The translations under genes were made by a program, and so were the position numbers. A model generated the notes under the pieces. It was not told where the DNA came from and did no database searches. It worked only from the letters and a program-made list of their open reading frames with translations. Of a stretch of DNA of 64,000 bases, positions 36,801 to 48,589 are shown piece after piece. The stretch is taken from assembly GCA_035236585.1 (NCBI GenBank), contig CP141130.1:34173501-34237500 (forward strand). The letters are read 5' to 3'. The stretch is from Warburgia ugandensis (Eukaryota > Streptophyta > Magnoliopsida > Canellales > Canellaceae). Each line of letters opens with the position of its first letter. Within the stretch, counting starts at the first letter, position 1.

Positions 36801-37135
36801 CCAACACTATCTATTAACAAGTCCATTAATCATCTTCATTCATTCATTCTCATCACAATATGATCCTTATATGAGATTTCATCTTTGCACCACTGCACAA
36901 TAATTCTTATTTCCTATAATTTTGATAGGATTCAAGAATCCAATATCTAAGTATTTGCTAGGACTATCTCCTTTTTCACCTATGTGTTTATGGTGAAATG
37001 TCATGAGTCATTAATATTATAATCCTCAAATAGAAGTAGTCATCTCTACTACTCCTATTTATACTACTTATTCTTGATTTTCTTTATTGTCTATGACCCT
37101 TGGACATGCTGGACTGGCTGTGAAAGGATAAAACC
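33841..37135 (-). mobile_element. Non-coding internal region of element A
   Basis: About 3.3 kb with no minus-strand frame of useful length. The only longer frame, 34552-34830, is on the plus strand, opposite to the element, and has no family resemblance. The sequence is homologous to 1086-4675 of element B, so this region was conserved as a unit between insertions despite lacking genes. A T17-type run lies at about 35410-35428. Packaging or dimerisation signals may lie next to the PBS but cannot be located by eye. Confidence 0.8.
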
Positions 37136-37150
37136 TAGGCTCTGATACCA
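37136..37150 (-). other. Primer binding site of element A (initiator-Met tRNA)
   Basis: The minus strand reads TGGTATCAGAGCCTA, with a 2-nt gap to the 5' LTR. The first 13 bases match the complement of the plant tRNA-iMet 3' end. Confidence 0.93.
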
Positions 37151-37152
37151 AC

Positions 37153-39685
37153 TGTGATGACCCGAGTTTTCTCATGCATTTTTAAATGCAACACCTAATT
37201 TCCTAAGGCAGGATGCATCCCTATTAGAAAACCATTTTATAAAAACCATGCAATGCAGCGGAAAACCTTTAGTTTTAAACTCATTTTTTGAAAACCCCGA
37301 GTGTCATTTGCCTTCACAACAACCAAAGTAGTTTTTTGAAAAACTTCAGAAATCATAAATATTTTTCCCCAGGTCTTTCCAGTCACAGCACACAGCCCAA
37401 CTGTAATTAAATACAACTTCATGTCCAAAGGGTTGAGAGTTTACTTACATGTACAACTTTCTTCTTTTTGATTCACTTGCTCGTAGCACTAATATCTCCT
37501 GAGACGTCTTCTATTTCTGAGTGGAACTATCCTGAAAAATGTTAAGGATAGGGTGAGTATATACTATACTCAGTAGGAGTCTATCACTACTAGTTTTATA
37601 ACGCATGCAATGTCTTAAAATCATATACTCTTTCCAAAACATGTGCATGTCTGAATACTCAAGTTCAATATCGACATCAAAATCCATTGTCAAACTGAAA
37701 TACTAATGACTTAAAAGATCATATAATCCAAAATCGAAAGTATCATATACATATATATCATAACATCATGATATGCATAAGATGCTTCAAGGAATCCAAC
37801 TCATGGATCTCTAGTATGGTATGGTCGACCAACCTTCTATCATGCCATATGCAATGCACATAAATCACCAAACCATAGGGTCCACTATGCCCACGACCTC
37901 CTCGCCGTGTGGTCCCCTGGTACCTGAGGACACTCGGTCATAGCCTCCACGGGGCCTATGACACATTGACCCAGTGCCGTGACACCAGTGGTAGCCCCTT
38001 GTACCACATGCAGTAGACGTAGGGACTTGCCTCTTTTTGGGCGAGGTACCCATCCACCTATTAGTGGTAGAGGCCGAGTGGCCAACCCAGACCCCTCAAC
38101 ATAGCACCCATGGGCTTACTAGCCCAAATCACATAAGATCAAATAAGTCAAAACCTCTTTTCAAAACCTGTCCTCTTTGGGTCCCTCACAACTGCCTGGC
38201 CCTTGGCACTCCAGCGTCTTTTGGCAACCGTCAAGGACATGCAATCTTTGCAAGTACTTAAATCATGCAATGTATGCACTTGTTTGCAAAACATATATGT
38301 GCATAATGTATATGCAATCGTTTACAAAACATGTCTATGTACAAAGCATTTATCACATGCATGCTGAAATAAGTCATGCTAAACGAGTCATATATTTAAA
38401 ACATATGTTCTCAAAACAATAATAGTTCTTTTAAAAGAATCTAATAATGATAGAGCACCTACCTGGCTAGGTCGCGCTAACCCTTTTGTCCTCGGACGCT
38501 CCTGATCATGGTTTGGGGAATCAAGGTTACTTTGGCCTATCTTTTATAGGTTTTAGAGTAATTGGTCTTTTTACTTAGGCATTAGGGGTCCATCCCTATG
38601 CCTATGGGTGTCCTAAAGTCCTAATTGGGCCTTGGTATCCTCAGTTTTCCAACATTCTAGTGGCCACGTGCCACCATCTTATTCTAAGAGTCATGCCTAC
38701 CTTTGATTGGGCCTTGATTAGGGATTTTATAGTTTGGATGTGTCTGCGTCGTCGTCACAGACACAACGCCTTTTGCGACGCCTCAATTGGAGCTCTAGAT
38801 CTCAAGTTATAAGCATTTTAGTGTCGTACGTACATATGAGTCTTAAAAATAAAAAGACGAAATGCTAGGGTGCTGTGCGTTTGCGACGTGCGCCCCAGCT
38901 TCCTTAAGGAACCAAAAAAGGACGCGCTGAGTTTTTTCGCCTTTTCTCTCTTTTGTGGGTGCGTCCTCGTTGGGGAACCGGGGCGTCCTCAGGACACCCT
39001 AGTTCGACCCCTGTTGAACCAATGCGACCCAGGGGACGTCCCTGGGTCCTTGGTGGCTCTCCTGGGCTCCGTTTTGCATGGTTTTTCATGCAAAAACCTA
39101 GGGAAATCATTCGTGGAACTATGGTGGAGATGGGTTTTGAGCGTTCTCGGACGTACCTAGCTCGTTGCTGGGTTTTTCTCCTTGTTTTCCCCTCTAGGTC
39201 ACTGCTCCACGACTAGTTTTTCTTCAACGTTTTGGGCTGCCATTAGAGGTGCCCAAGAGCTCTATTTATGGAGCTAAGAGAGGGTTCTAGAGGGGGCTCT
39301 CACTGCCTTTGAATGGCGGTGGAGAAACCTCCAGAATGGCGGTGATTTCTCCTCCAATCACCGCCATTCTAGAACCCTCTAGAGGTTGAAGATGAAGGGG
39401 TGCCCATATCAAAACGGGCCCTTGTGTTTTGCAGGTTAAACCGTTTTTGTAAAATTTATAGTTTGCCCCTGAACTTCAGAGGGCCATATCTTGCTCATTT
39501 TTACTCCATTTTGGGTGATTTTGGTCTCGTTGGATTCCTTTTTCTGAGACGCATCTAATGGCACCATTTTTAGGACCAAATTCCTGGGTTCAGTCAAGGT
39601 GAATAGTGAAATGACCAAAATGCCCTTATCTTCAAAATTGAGCTTTTCATGGGATTTTAATATTACAAAAATTGGGGTCATTACA
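37153..39685 (-). repeat. 5' LTR of element A (2533 bp)
   Basis: Ends TGTGATGACC (plus strand, left) and GGTCATTACA (right). In minus orientation U3 starts at 39685. It retains the roughly 51-bp segment (about 38989-39039) missing from the 3' LTR. Confidence 0.92.
39263..39270 (-). promoter_or_regulatory. Altered TATA box in the 5' LTR of element A
   Basis: The minus strand reads CATAAATA where the 3' LTR and the solo LTR read TATAAATA. The 5' LTR is the copy that drives transcription of the element, so the change may weaken it. Confidence 0.65.
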
Positions 39686-39690
39686 CAAAT
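39686..39690. repeat. Target site duplication CAAAT, right
   Basis: Perfect partner of 31334-31338. Confidence 0.93.
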
Positions 39691-41389
39691 TGTCATCAAT
39701 TTTCATTGAATTTTAACTTAGAGACAATCTACCTCACATTTCAATGTTTGATCTATTGATCCAACAGTCAAATTAAATTATAAGTTAGATCAACAATTCC
39801 ACGTGAACTTAACAACCGAATTTACTAATCTAAAGTTATTAGAATGATCTACCCATTAGATTAGTCCAATTAATGAGTTAAAGAGCTTAATTACTCATTT
39901 AAGGGTTGATCCATCCTAATTTATATTGTTTAACTTAAGTAAATATAATTTAAATAAGATATGATAGTAATCCTACCTCTGATCACTTAAATCCCAGTTT
40001 GATGTTGTATCTGATTAGATATGATCGACAAAGCCATTGTCCTTAGATTAGGATCCATTATGTGTTTAAATCCTCAATTTTGTTTAAATATGGGGTTTGC
40101 ATCTTCGAGATGAATCCAATTGAAGTCTTGGATCAGAAATCAAGTTTGTATAGCCTTTTTTGTTGACTATTTTATGTTTCAGATCGGTTTAGACTGTTCA
40201 GATTGATTAAATTAATTTCTAGATTAAGAGTTTTGATAGCTGAATAATGGGTTAGATAAATGGATCATGTTTGATTAGCCAATCACTTGTCTATTAAATG
40301 GATCAATTCTATCACCAAGACACACATGCTTTAGCTATTGATGCATGAAAGTAGCAAGCATTGGCATGCAAGGCATCTGTGTCATTTGATTGTGTTTGCT
40401 TGGTGCATCTTAGATGCAAAATTCTCGACAATTGTTGGGTTACAACAATCAATTCCAATCATTATCGTGCATCATTATTTATGCTAGATCACTTCCAATA
40501 TTGTTTGGATCAACAAATGACTAGAGGGTTTTGTTTCTCTCATCATGGTGAAGAATATTACCAACTCAGATCATTGTTTTGGATCATCATTTTCCCCAGC
40601 AAACCCAACATATCTAGTAAGCTACAGTCCATTGATTTTTCCAATGAGATGCTACCTGATCAACATTAAACTTCGGGATTTTGGTCATTTTTGCATGGGG
40701 AGTGAGATGAATGGCTTTAATTGCATTGTCAATGAGTTCTCTCTCTCTGCTTTCCTTCTCCTTTTCTCTTCCTTCCTCTCTTCCCTCTCCTTCTCCTCCT
40801 ATTGGTTTGTGTCAATTGTTTATTAACCGATCAAAGCACCAGCAAGGTGCAATGGTAACTAGAAAGGGGAAGCAACAATGTAGCTTGGGACGGGGAGACT
40901 TGGTTAGCGTGCGTGGTTTAGGGATCAATGCAGCCTAGGTTAGCATGTTGGGGAAACAATATTTATTATATTCATTTATTATTTTATTATTATCATTTAA
41001 AACATTAAAATTTTATAATTATTAATAATTAGTTATAAAATCAATTATTAATAATGGCTCTTAATTGACATATTTTAGAATTTGAAATGTGGAATTTTGT
41101 CATCTAGGGCCCACTTAAAGTGATTTTACCTTTTTCCCCTTTATTAAATTTTAAAATTAAATATCATAATTGAAATAATTATGAATTACTCATCCGAACT
41201 TCGATTTTAGCATACTTAATGTTGCAATTGTTTTTCCTTGTAGATTACGAATATTAATGTTTTAAAGGTTGATTCTATGTTTTTGTATTAGTTATTCCTA
41301 TAAAACTAAATTCCTGAAATTCTAATTTCATATTTTTCATTTCAATTTAATTAATTATATAAAATATAATAAAAATTAAGGGTATTACA
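39691..41389 (-). repeat. LTR-like sequence, right piece
   Basis: Continues the sequence interrupted at 31338. It is rich in GATC/GATT phrases at 39750-40300, has a pyrimidine-rich stretch at about 40738-40800, and ends at 41389 in ...GGGTATTACA. In minus orientation this is TGTAATACCC, a typical gypsy LTR start. The order of a pyrimidine-rich block, a GGGCCCACT phrase and TTTTAGCA.ACTTA recurs at 60100-60540. Frames at 40361-40669, 40545-40826 and 40711-40938 are chance frames. Confidence 0.5.
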
Positions 41390-41480
41390 CGTGTGATCTT
41401 GAGGTTAAGGGTTAGAGGCATGGAAATAGTCACTTGAAAAAATGTAAGGTAAGGCTACATACTATAGACCCTTTGTGGAC
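41390..41480 (+). repeat. Truncated SINE-like fragment
   Basis: Reads ...AGGTTAAGGGTTAGAGGC, then ATGGAAATAGTCACTTG, AAATGTAAGGTAAGGCTAC and CTATAGACCCTTTGTGG. This matches the body of a plant SINE-like repeat with a degenerate tRNA B-box (GGTTCGAGTCC-like) before GGAA.CAGCCTCTTGCA. The 5' head and 3' part are missing. A longer copy is at about 58560-58700. Confidence 0.5.
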
Positions 41481-41548
41481 AAACACGTTTCTTTGGACTA
41501 ATTCTTGTTACTCTTACATTTATTTCTAATGATTACAACATTAAAACA

Positions 41549-41575
41549 TCTCTCTCTCTCTCTCTCTCTCTCTCT
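41549..41575. repeat. (TC)n microsatellite
   Basis: An uninterrupted TC run of about 27 bp. Confidence 0.95.
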
Positions 41576-41644
41576 AGTTTTGATCTGGGAGAGGGAGGGT
41601 TTTTTTTCCTTTCTTTTTTTGGGGAGGGTTAAGTTATATAAAAC

Positions 41645-42075
41645 CTTCCTATATTCAAAGAAAATAAGATAGTTTTCAGAAAGCTGTCATATATTCATAG
41701 GATTATAGGATGGTTTTCCCAAACCATCTTATATTTTGTATTATTTTTAAAGGAGTTATAAGATGGTTCTAATAAAACTGTCCTATATTCTTATAAATGT
41801 AGGACAGTTTCATAAAAACTGTCTTATATTATAGTGTATATCATTTCCAAATATAAGATGATTTTCTAAAAACCATCTTAGTGAACTATCATATATTATA
41901 TTAATATAAGACAATTTCTAACAACTATCTTATATTCACCATCCTATATTTATTAGAATATAGGACACTTTCTCATAACCGTCTTATATTTCCCATAAAT
42001 CTTTCCCCCAATCTCCCACCTTAATTTCATTTGAATAAGATAAGACAATTTCTATTAAACTATGTTATATTTTTT
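41645..42075. repeat. Array of about eight small imperfect hairpins
   Basis: Repeated inverted repeats of the form ATAGGACGGTTT, a 3-7 nt loop, then AAACCGTCTTAT, with variants. Clear examples lie near 41703-41733, 41758-41790, 41800-41832 and 41855-41885, with weaker ones to about 42070. Each is about 30 bp, spaced 40-60 bp apart. Such palindromic GACGGTTTT units are common in the subterminal regions of plant CACTA (En/Spm) transposons, so this may be one end of a decayed CACTA element. I found no CACTA terminus beside it. Confidence 0.7.
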
Positions 42076-42084
42076 CTATATATA

Positions 42085-45000
42085 TGTAATGACTCAAAAT
42101 TTTTAAGCTCTTTTGTATCACTTTACCAACTATATGTTTGTCATTTACTAAATTGATATAGATTATTTATTTTAAAAATCAATATATGTAAATAACTACA
42201 TTAAATGTTCTATTTTAATTAAAATATGAAACAAAAGAATCTATGAGAAATAATGCGTAATTAGATTCTACGCTCGAAATGGAATCCAAAGCCTCAAAGA
42301 ACACTAAAAACGGAGTTCGTATGACTAAGTTATGGGCTTTTGAAGATGGGGGGTATTTTTGTAAATTGCATTTAAAAATCAAAATAGCTTGAAAACGCAG
42401 GGATTCGTTTTGATAACGACACCCCCGTCTTCTTCCTCACCGCCTTCCCTTTCCAGCTAACACACTGCACTGCCTCTGCACATGATGATTTACAAAGCAT
42501 TGTCTTTCATTACAAAAAAATTATGGAAATATGTTATAAATTTAGTGACTATTTTGTCACACATTTCACTTTATCAAATAAAAAATGAATGATTGAATTT
42601 ATATAGTAATTGTTAATGTTACCTTAATTGTAGCATCCAAACAAAAGAATGGATGATATGCTCTTTTATAGGAACTTATTATATATATATATATATGTTT
42701 AGTTGATGTTGGAAATACTTAAAAACATGATTTACTTTGGACTAGCTACATAGAAAAATTAAACTTAAAATACTTGGTTTATTCAAATTATAACATTAGG
42801 ACAAAAAATTAATCAAATTGATCACCAAGGTTGAAATCTACACTTATGTGAACAATTCAATAACTTGAACATAGTTGGACTTTACACATGCTATTAACAC
42901 ATAAAGAACTTGCACATTTGATACTACGACATTTGAAAATACTAACATTTAAACTTCAAAAGGATCTTTCAATGTTATGGGAAAATGCAATAGATATTTA
43001 CAAGCCATGACCTTGAGTTGTAGCACATTTGTCTTTATTGATAAAGGCTTTATTACCAATTTAACTATAGTCTATTTAGCGACATGCATTTTTATCATTT
43101 TGTTTAAAAATGTCTTTTATAATCATCGAATTGGATGCATACTTTTGGGACCTGAGAAAGCATTATCTAATATATGAAAATAGAATGCTTGTTTTGAATG
43201 CGAATGAAGATATGTTTTTACAGCTTGTTGAGAATATGGGTTGAAAATGAATATATTTGAATGGTTTCTCATAAAAATTTGAAATAGCAATTTTATTTTC
43301 ATAAATTGATTTTGGAGATGTATATGATTTATGATTTGGGTGGGCACTCGATGATTAGTAGTAAGTCCTAATGGATGCATATTTGTTGATGTTTAGGCAG
43401 GCACTCCAGAGTACTCTATGAGCAGCTGTAAGTCATTATAGGTATGGATTTCATCGATATTTTGGGTAGTCACTCCTAAAATGTCCTAATTCCCAGATTG
43501 CTATTTGGAAGGTGCTTTATGAGTACCATAAGGTCAGAGGTATGAACACCTGGGGCGACAGTAAGACTTGGTAGCAAGCATGCTACGCTCTGCTATAAGT
43601 CTTATAGACACTATGCTAGGAGTTGTAGTTGGCCATTAACCTCTAAGATGAGATTGATACTAGTCTTGTGGTGGAGATGGTGGGCAGTATGAGTACCATC
43701 TCATGGGGAAGTGCTTTGAGTGATAACCGAGCTGCCCCTATGAGTTCTATTGAGTCATGGTTTGTGAGGGTATCCACAAGCATATGTAGAGGTTACCATA
43801 GTTGCTAGTGGGTCACGATAGAGCCTTGCGAGCATAGGTGTGTGTGTGTTGTTAACATGCTGGGCATGTTGGTCATTCTAGAGAGTTGAGACCATTGTTC
43901 CCGAGTGGTAGGACTGTATGCCAATGATGTGTCCGTGGTGGTAGGACTATATGACACTCTAATATGGAGTGATTAATTTTCAATGACAATATGGGTTTGA
44001 ATTTTTGCATATGGACAAATGGCTATGCGACTCTAATTTTTCTCTTGGCTATTATCGAGCATACTAGGTCAATTGACTTATCGGTTTCTTTTGGACATTG
44101 CACAAGACTTGAGTTACTAGTTTTTCCTCATAGATTTTTTGCGTCACAAGTGTGAGACCAATTTTCATGGTTATCATTTCCAGTTTGATTTGATGTAGAA
44201 AGAACTATTTTGCATACAAATTGATGATTATGCTTTTGAAAACCACAATAGCTTTTGTTTTTCCAAATCAAATATTTATTAGAGGTTGGTTTGCTAATGA
44301 TTAGACTATGAGCATATAGTATACTATTTGACCTTATTGACTGACTTTATTTTTATCATTATCGTACTTTGATGCTTACACCTAGCCAGTGGCTTTACCA
44401 TTAGTATTATAATACATGATGATTTTCTTAAACCAATGGTTTTACCATGGTTAGCTTACTAAGGTTTTAAATTCTTTAAGAATTATGAGTGATTTTGCAT
44501 GATCATGTACTACTTTATTCTTGCATATGAAAATGCATACCATTCGTGAAGATTAAGATATTAGATCACTACCTTTATGCATAATAATGGGAATGTTAGA
44601 TACCTCACTCTTCATAAGTTAATTTAACCAATGAATGACAAACTACTTAGACATTTATAGGGATAACTTGAATGATCATATATGGTGAATGATCTTGAAG
44701 AACTATTATGTTGTGAATGAATTTAGAATGCCTATGTGACTAATCATGGAAAATAGTCATAGTATAGTGAAAAGTTTGTTAGACGATAAAACCTTAAAAT
44801 GATTTAATCCTCAGGAAAATGAAAGGCAATAATATTTTTAGAAATCATGATAGACTTATGATTCATTAATTGTATTGAATTGCACTTGTAAATTGATTTC
44901 ATAAATGTACAATTTGAGAATTTGTAATTTTGGCATGAGTACTTACTTTGAAACATCATGGGTTTTGTTTAAGTATGATAAATCTCAAAATGCATTGATA

Positions 45001-45646
45001 TGTAAATCATGTACTATATGACATAATAGTGACTTATTTTACCTACACAAGTGCAAGCTTGCTGAGACATTATAATTGTTTACAATGTCTTAGATTTGAA
45101 GAATTAGAATAGAAGGATGAGAAGGTTGAATGTAGAAGCAGCTGTGGAGTTTGAAATTTTAGAAGATTGAGTTTTTGAGTATCTAAAGGGTGAGCTCTAT
45201 AACTTTAGGTTAGATTTATGATTTATTGGATAATGCAAATGTATATTTATTTTCATGATTGTGGACTCATTTGTATTTGGTGGAATATGTTGTGATATGG
45301 TGGTGACTAAAGGTTTTGAGATGTGATAAGTTTTTGTGTATTTGTTTTCAAAATGATAAAAATTATTTGTATCATCTATTAAGTGTTCTGCAGGCATGTG
45401 TCAAATGCACATATATACAAAAAAACAAAGGAAACCCTACCAGATTTTTGGTAAAAATAAAATATTCATTTCACCATAAATCCTTTTGTTTGTGTAAGAA
45501 ATGAGACTCAGGATTTTCAGAAACATATTTAAAAGAACAAAAAAAAAAATTCACTAATTTTTTCTTTTTAAAAGAATTTCAAATAAGGGATATGCCAAAT
45601 TTGAAAATAGTTTTTGAGAAGTATTTTGAAAACTCAAGGTGTCAAA
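42085..45646 (+). repeat. LTR 1 of the long-LTR retroelement complex (chimeric)
   Basis: Starts TGTAATGACTC and ends ...CAAGGTGTCAAA before a degenerate PBS. Bases 42085-42482 are the reverse complement of about 660-1054 (element B-type U3). From 42483 (ATGATGATTTACAAAGCA) it follows LTR 3 of this complex (from about 56697). Landmarks include the TCTTTATTGATAAAGGCTT phrase, GGCACTC repeats (43330-43510), GGTGGTAGGACTATATG repeats and the GCTTGCTGAGACATTATAA block near 45057. The first part of the LTR 3 type, about 1.8 kb, is replaced by the B-type U3. No protein is coded. Confidence 0.7.
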
Positions 45647-46878
45647 GTTTTTTGTATCAGATACCATATTCAATCCACTAACACCCAATCACAACAGGAA
45701 ATGTTATTAAGAGTCCACAAAGCAAGGAGAGTAGTCCTCATGAAAGTAAGAAGAAGAGAGAGTTTCTTATGGAGTAGTATGATTGTTGGAGGAAACGATC
45801 AAAATGTGAAAGTGTAGTAGTTATAATCGTTAGGTGAAAGCATTGGCATGTGTTAGAAGATCCATTTTCATGGACAATCTCTTGAGGATTCAAGTTTTAA
45901 CTTGGATGTTGAATATAGAGCTTTGGAGTGTATGACAACTATAATATAATACTAAGTTGAGAATCATTATGTAAAGGATTAGGAGATTGTAATAGCAAAA
46001 AAATCCCTCAACAACATGAGTCATAGGATTAGCCTGAATGCGTAGTGGACTTTTATTACTAATAATTAAGGTGTTATGGAAGATTAGTAGTAAAAATTAA
46101 TAAATGAATTAGCCATGAAAGGTGGTAAGGTTGATGTAGAGGAGATAAATGATTTATAACAGTAATCTAAGTCTAAATAATGAATTTATACTAACTTAGT
46201 GAAATACTTATAGCTTCATTAAGTAAAATATAATTAGAGAAGAAAGGAAATGGGGTAGAGAATAACCATTGTGAAGAGGAAGTGGATAAAAATAAAATAA
46301 AATAAGTAAGATAGGGAGTTGATAATGACTTTGAATCAAGTTCTTTCTAAGAGGATAAACTTGGAAATTACTAAATCTCAGCAAAGAAATTGGCTAAACT
46401 AGAAAATTCGACAATTTAATGGAAATTTGATGAGAAACAAGATAGATATAAAAAGGGTTTGAAAGAAAAGCATAAGAAATCATAGGATTTTGCATGGAAA
46501 CTTGGTCAAAAGACTAGATTAAGGCATTTATATAAGGTAATTAGAAGAGAAACATATGAGAAAGGGGGAAGAAATAAATTAAGAAATTATGATTCTAACA
46601 TGTTGGTGAGAAATAGTTATAGTTAAAAATTTCAAAGATTAGTAACCTAATCTATATATGTAAACAGAAAAGGGTAGAGAAAGTGAGAAACAAGAAAGGA
46701 AATCCTTGGTTAAACAAAATAGTGAAATCATTCTAACCAAGATCATGACTTAAAACTAAGATCAATAAATAGACAAGAAAAATATCCAATCTAGACTTGC
46801 TTGGTAAATGGTATAAAGAAATGTTAAGGATGATGTAGAGTAAATTTCGAGGATTAAATTCCTATGAGGAGGGAAAAA
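45647..46878 (+). mobile_element. First internal region of the complex, non-coding
   Basis: Begins with a degenerate PBS (TTGTATCAGATA, about 45652-45663; consensus TGGTATCAGAGC) and ends with the purine-rich AATTCCTATGAGGAGGGAAA before LTR 2. It is only about 1.2 kb and matches the second internal region (53888-54812), for example AGGAGAGTA followed by GAAAGTAAGAAGAAGAGA. No gag-pol frame fits, so the element is non-autonomous, with very long LTRs and a tiny body. Confidence 0.7.
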
Positions 46879-48080
46879 TCTAAAAACCATTAATTTTTAG
46901 TTATTTTTTGTGTAATTATAATATATTTTAATTGGAACAAAATTAAAAATTGAATTCCAAGGAAGTGATTCCTTTGAAAACTCAAATTTTGGATTTAAGA
47001 CTATTAAAAATGGAAAGGGAGCATCAAGATGTTTCCAATGAAACTAATTTTGTGTGAAACAAAGTTAGGTTGGAAAATTTCCAAATTTTTTACTAATTTA
47101 AAGGGGGTCTAAATTGATAATAGGATCCTCAGGGCATGACGTGTGGGTGCATGGCTACCACGCTAAACCCGACTCCCTTGCACTAGGCAGAAACCTAGAA
47201 TGAGACAAACTAGCGACCCACTCTCTTTCATTCTGCCTCCCATTGCCTTCCAAACTTCTGGCACCAGTGACTTCTTCTGTATGTAGACCAGAGAAGAAAA
47301 CTCTCCAATATCCTACTCTCCCCTGTCACTGGCCACCTAGAAAAACTCCACCTCGCCAAGCTCCCTCTATGGCAATCTCTTACTCTTTCCTGCAGTCTCT
47401 CCATCTTCAGCATGACAGAAGATTGAGCGTGCTTGCCAGATTCGTGCCATGCAGGATATCCTCTCCCATGTCCCAATGCTGATGCAATTGCACCACACAG
47501 AAAACCCCCTCCCCATTTGTTGCTCAATTTAGGCCTAGGTAGTGATCATGCCAGGGCTGCTGTCCACCTATGCACATGGGGATCAACACAACCAATCGGT
47601 CGTGGTAGTCCCTTCTCTTCCTCTTCCTCAACCCACCAGGGACCGACACAGCTAATCGATCACGCGCAGTCCTGTTCCCATCCCCCTCTTAACAGGAAAC
47701 CCATCTCCCATCATCTTCTTCCTCCAATTACCTGCATGCCAAAAACCCCCATTCCCCCCTTCATCTCTCTTTCCATGATGAGTTCAGGTGCTGACTGAAC
47801 TGGTAGATGAAGGTCACCACCATCTCCCCCTCTCTTTTCTCTCGTTCTCTCTCCCTCTATTCTTCTCAAACTGATGTAACCTGACTGGCAGGCAGCACCA
47901 GTCTCAATCTTCTCTTCCTTCTGCTCTCCTCAGAATGACCTAGCCACTGGCACGTCATCTCTCAGCCATCGATGTGCCAACCCCATTGCTCTCAACTTGC
48001 TTCCTTCTACTTCCTCCTATGGCCAACACATCCCGACCAATGTGCCAGCCCCTCACCCGTTCCCCTTCTCCCTTCCCCAA
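46879..48080 (+). repeat. LTR 2 of the complex, 5' part
   Basis: Aligns with LTR 3 from 54813: start TCTAAAAACC against TGTAACAACC, then GAATTCCAAGGAAGTGA, CTCAAATTTTGGATTT, TTGATAA and a C-rich block to CCTTCCCCAAGTCAGG (47600-48080 against 55450-55640). It stops at about 48080, where inserted DNA begins. Frames at 47243-47482 and 47433-47798 fall in the C-rich block and are not conserved at the matching place in LTR 3. Confidence 0.65.
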
Positions 48081-48085
48081 GTCAG

Positions 48086-48113
48086 GTTACCTATTGGTGT
48101 GACAATAGGTAAC
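48086..48113. other. Perfect 11-bp-stem inverted repeat
   Basis: GTTACCTATTG, a 6-nt loop and CAATAGGTAAC form a strong hairpin next to the point where LTR 2 similarity stops. It may be part of the LTR or a junction structure. Confidence 0.7.
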
Positions 48114-48589
48114 AGTGCAATGACGAGCAACCTCAATTGTGCATGATGTTGATGATTAACCGTATAATATTAATACACAATTAAATTGAGGTATCTAGAT
48201 AAACATTATTCATACGGAAGCTAGTATGATAAGATACATACCATGGACTCTATGGGAATGACTAGTGCCTCTAGCCAAGAGATGTGATATGCAACTGCCT
48301 GCCTAATTATTATAATATTTTTCATTTGAAAGGAATGGTAAGCTGGCATTAGCATCCAAAGCCATGGTAAGGGACACTCATTTAGTATGTAGCGACATAT
48401 TAATTCCCTGCAAAATGGTTGATTCATGCTCATAGCATGAACCAACTGCCATGATGTTTTGTCAAGAATCTAAGGTCAATAGGCATTGACTCAACTGCAA
48501 ATTAGATATACAATAGATAGGTTGAGATAAAGAAATATTACAAAAAGACATTGAAATTTTTTAGTTTTGTTTATATATATATATATATA

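Larger units (their letters stand above)
31339..39685 (-). mobile_element. Complete non-autonomous LTR retrotransposon 'element A' (8347 bp)
   Basis: All structural landmarks are present in minus orientation: 5' LTR 37153-39685, PBS 37136-37150 complementary to initiator-Met tRNA, internal region 33821-37152, PPT 33821-33840, 3' LTR 31339-33820 and perfect CAAAT target duplications. The PBS type and the GGACGAAATTCTTTTAAGGG motif at the PPT are typical of plant Ty3/gypsy elements. No gag, pol or env-like frame exists, so it is a large retrotransposon derivative mobilised in trans. The two LTRs look very similar, apart from one 51-bp deletion and scattered substitutions, so insertion is relatively recent. 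It sits inside an older LTR-like sequence and is related to element B and the solo LTR at 20.4 kb. Confidence 0.93.

Noticed and set aside
30535-41394. Target site duplication for the LTR-like sequence that hosts element A
   Set aside because: The 5 bases at the two ends (ATAAT and CGTGT) do not match, so a solo LTR with a duplication is not supported.
47433-47798. 121-codon frame, and the 119-codon frame at 55433-55792
   Set aside because: Both fall in the same C-rich block of two related LTRs, but their predicted proteins are not alike, so neither is conserved coding sequence.
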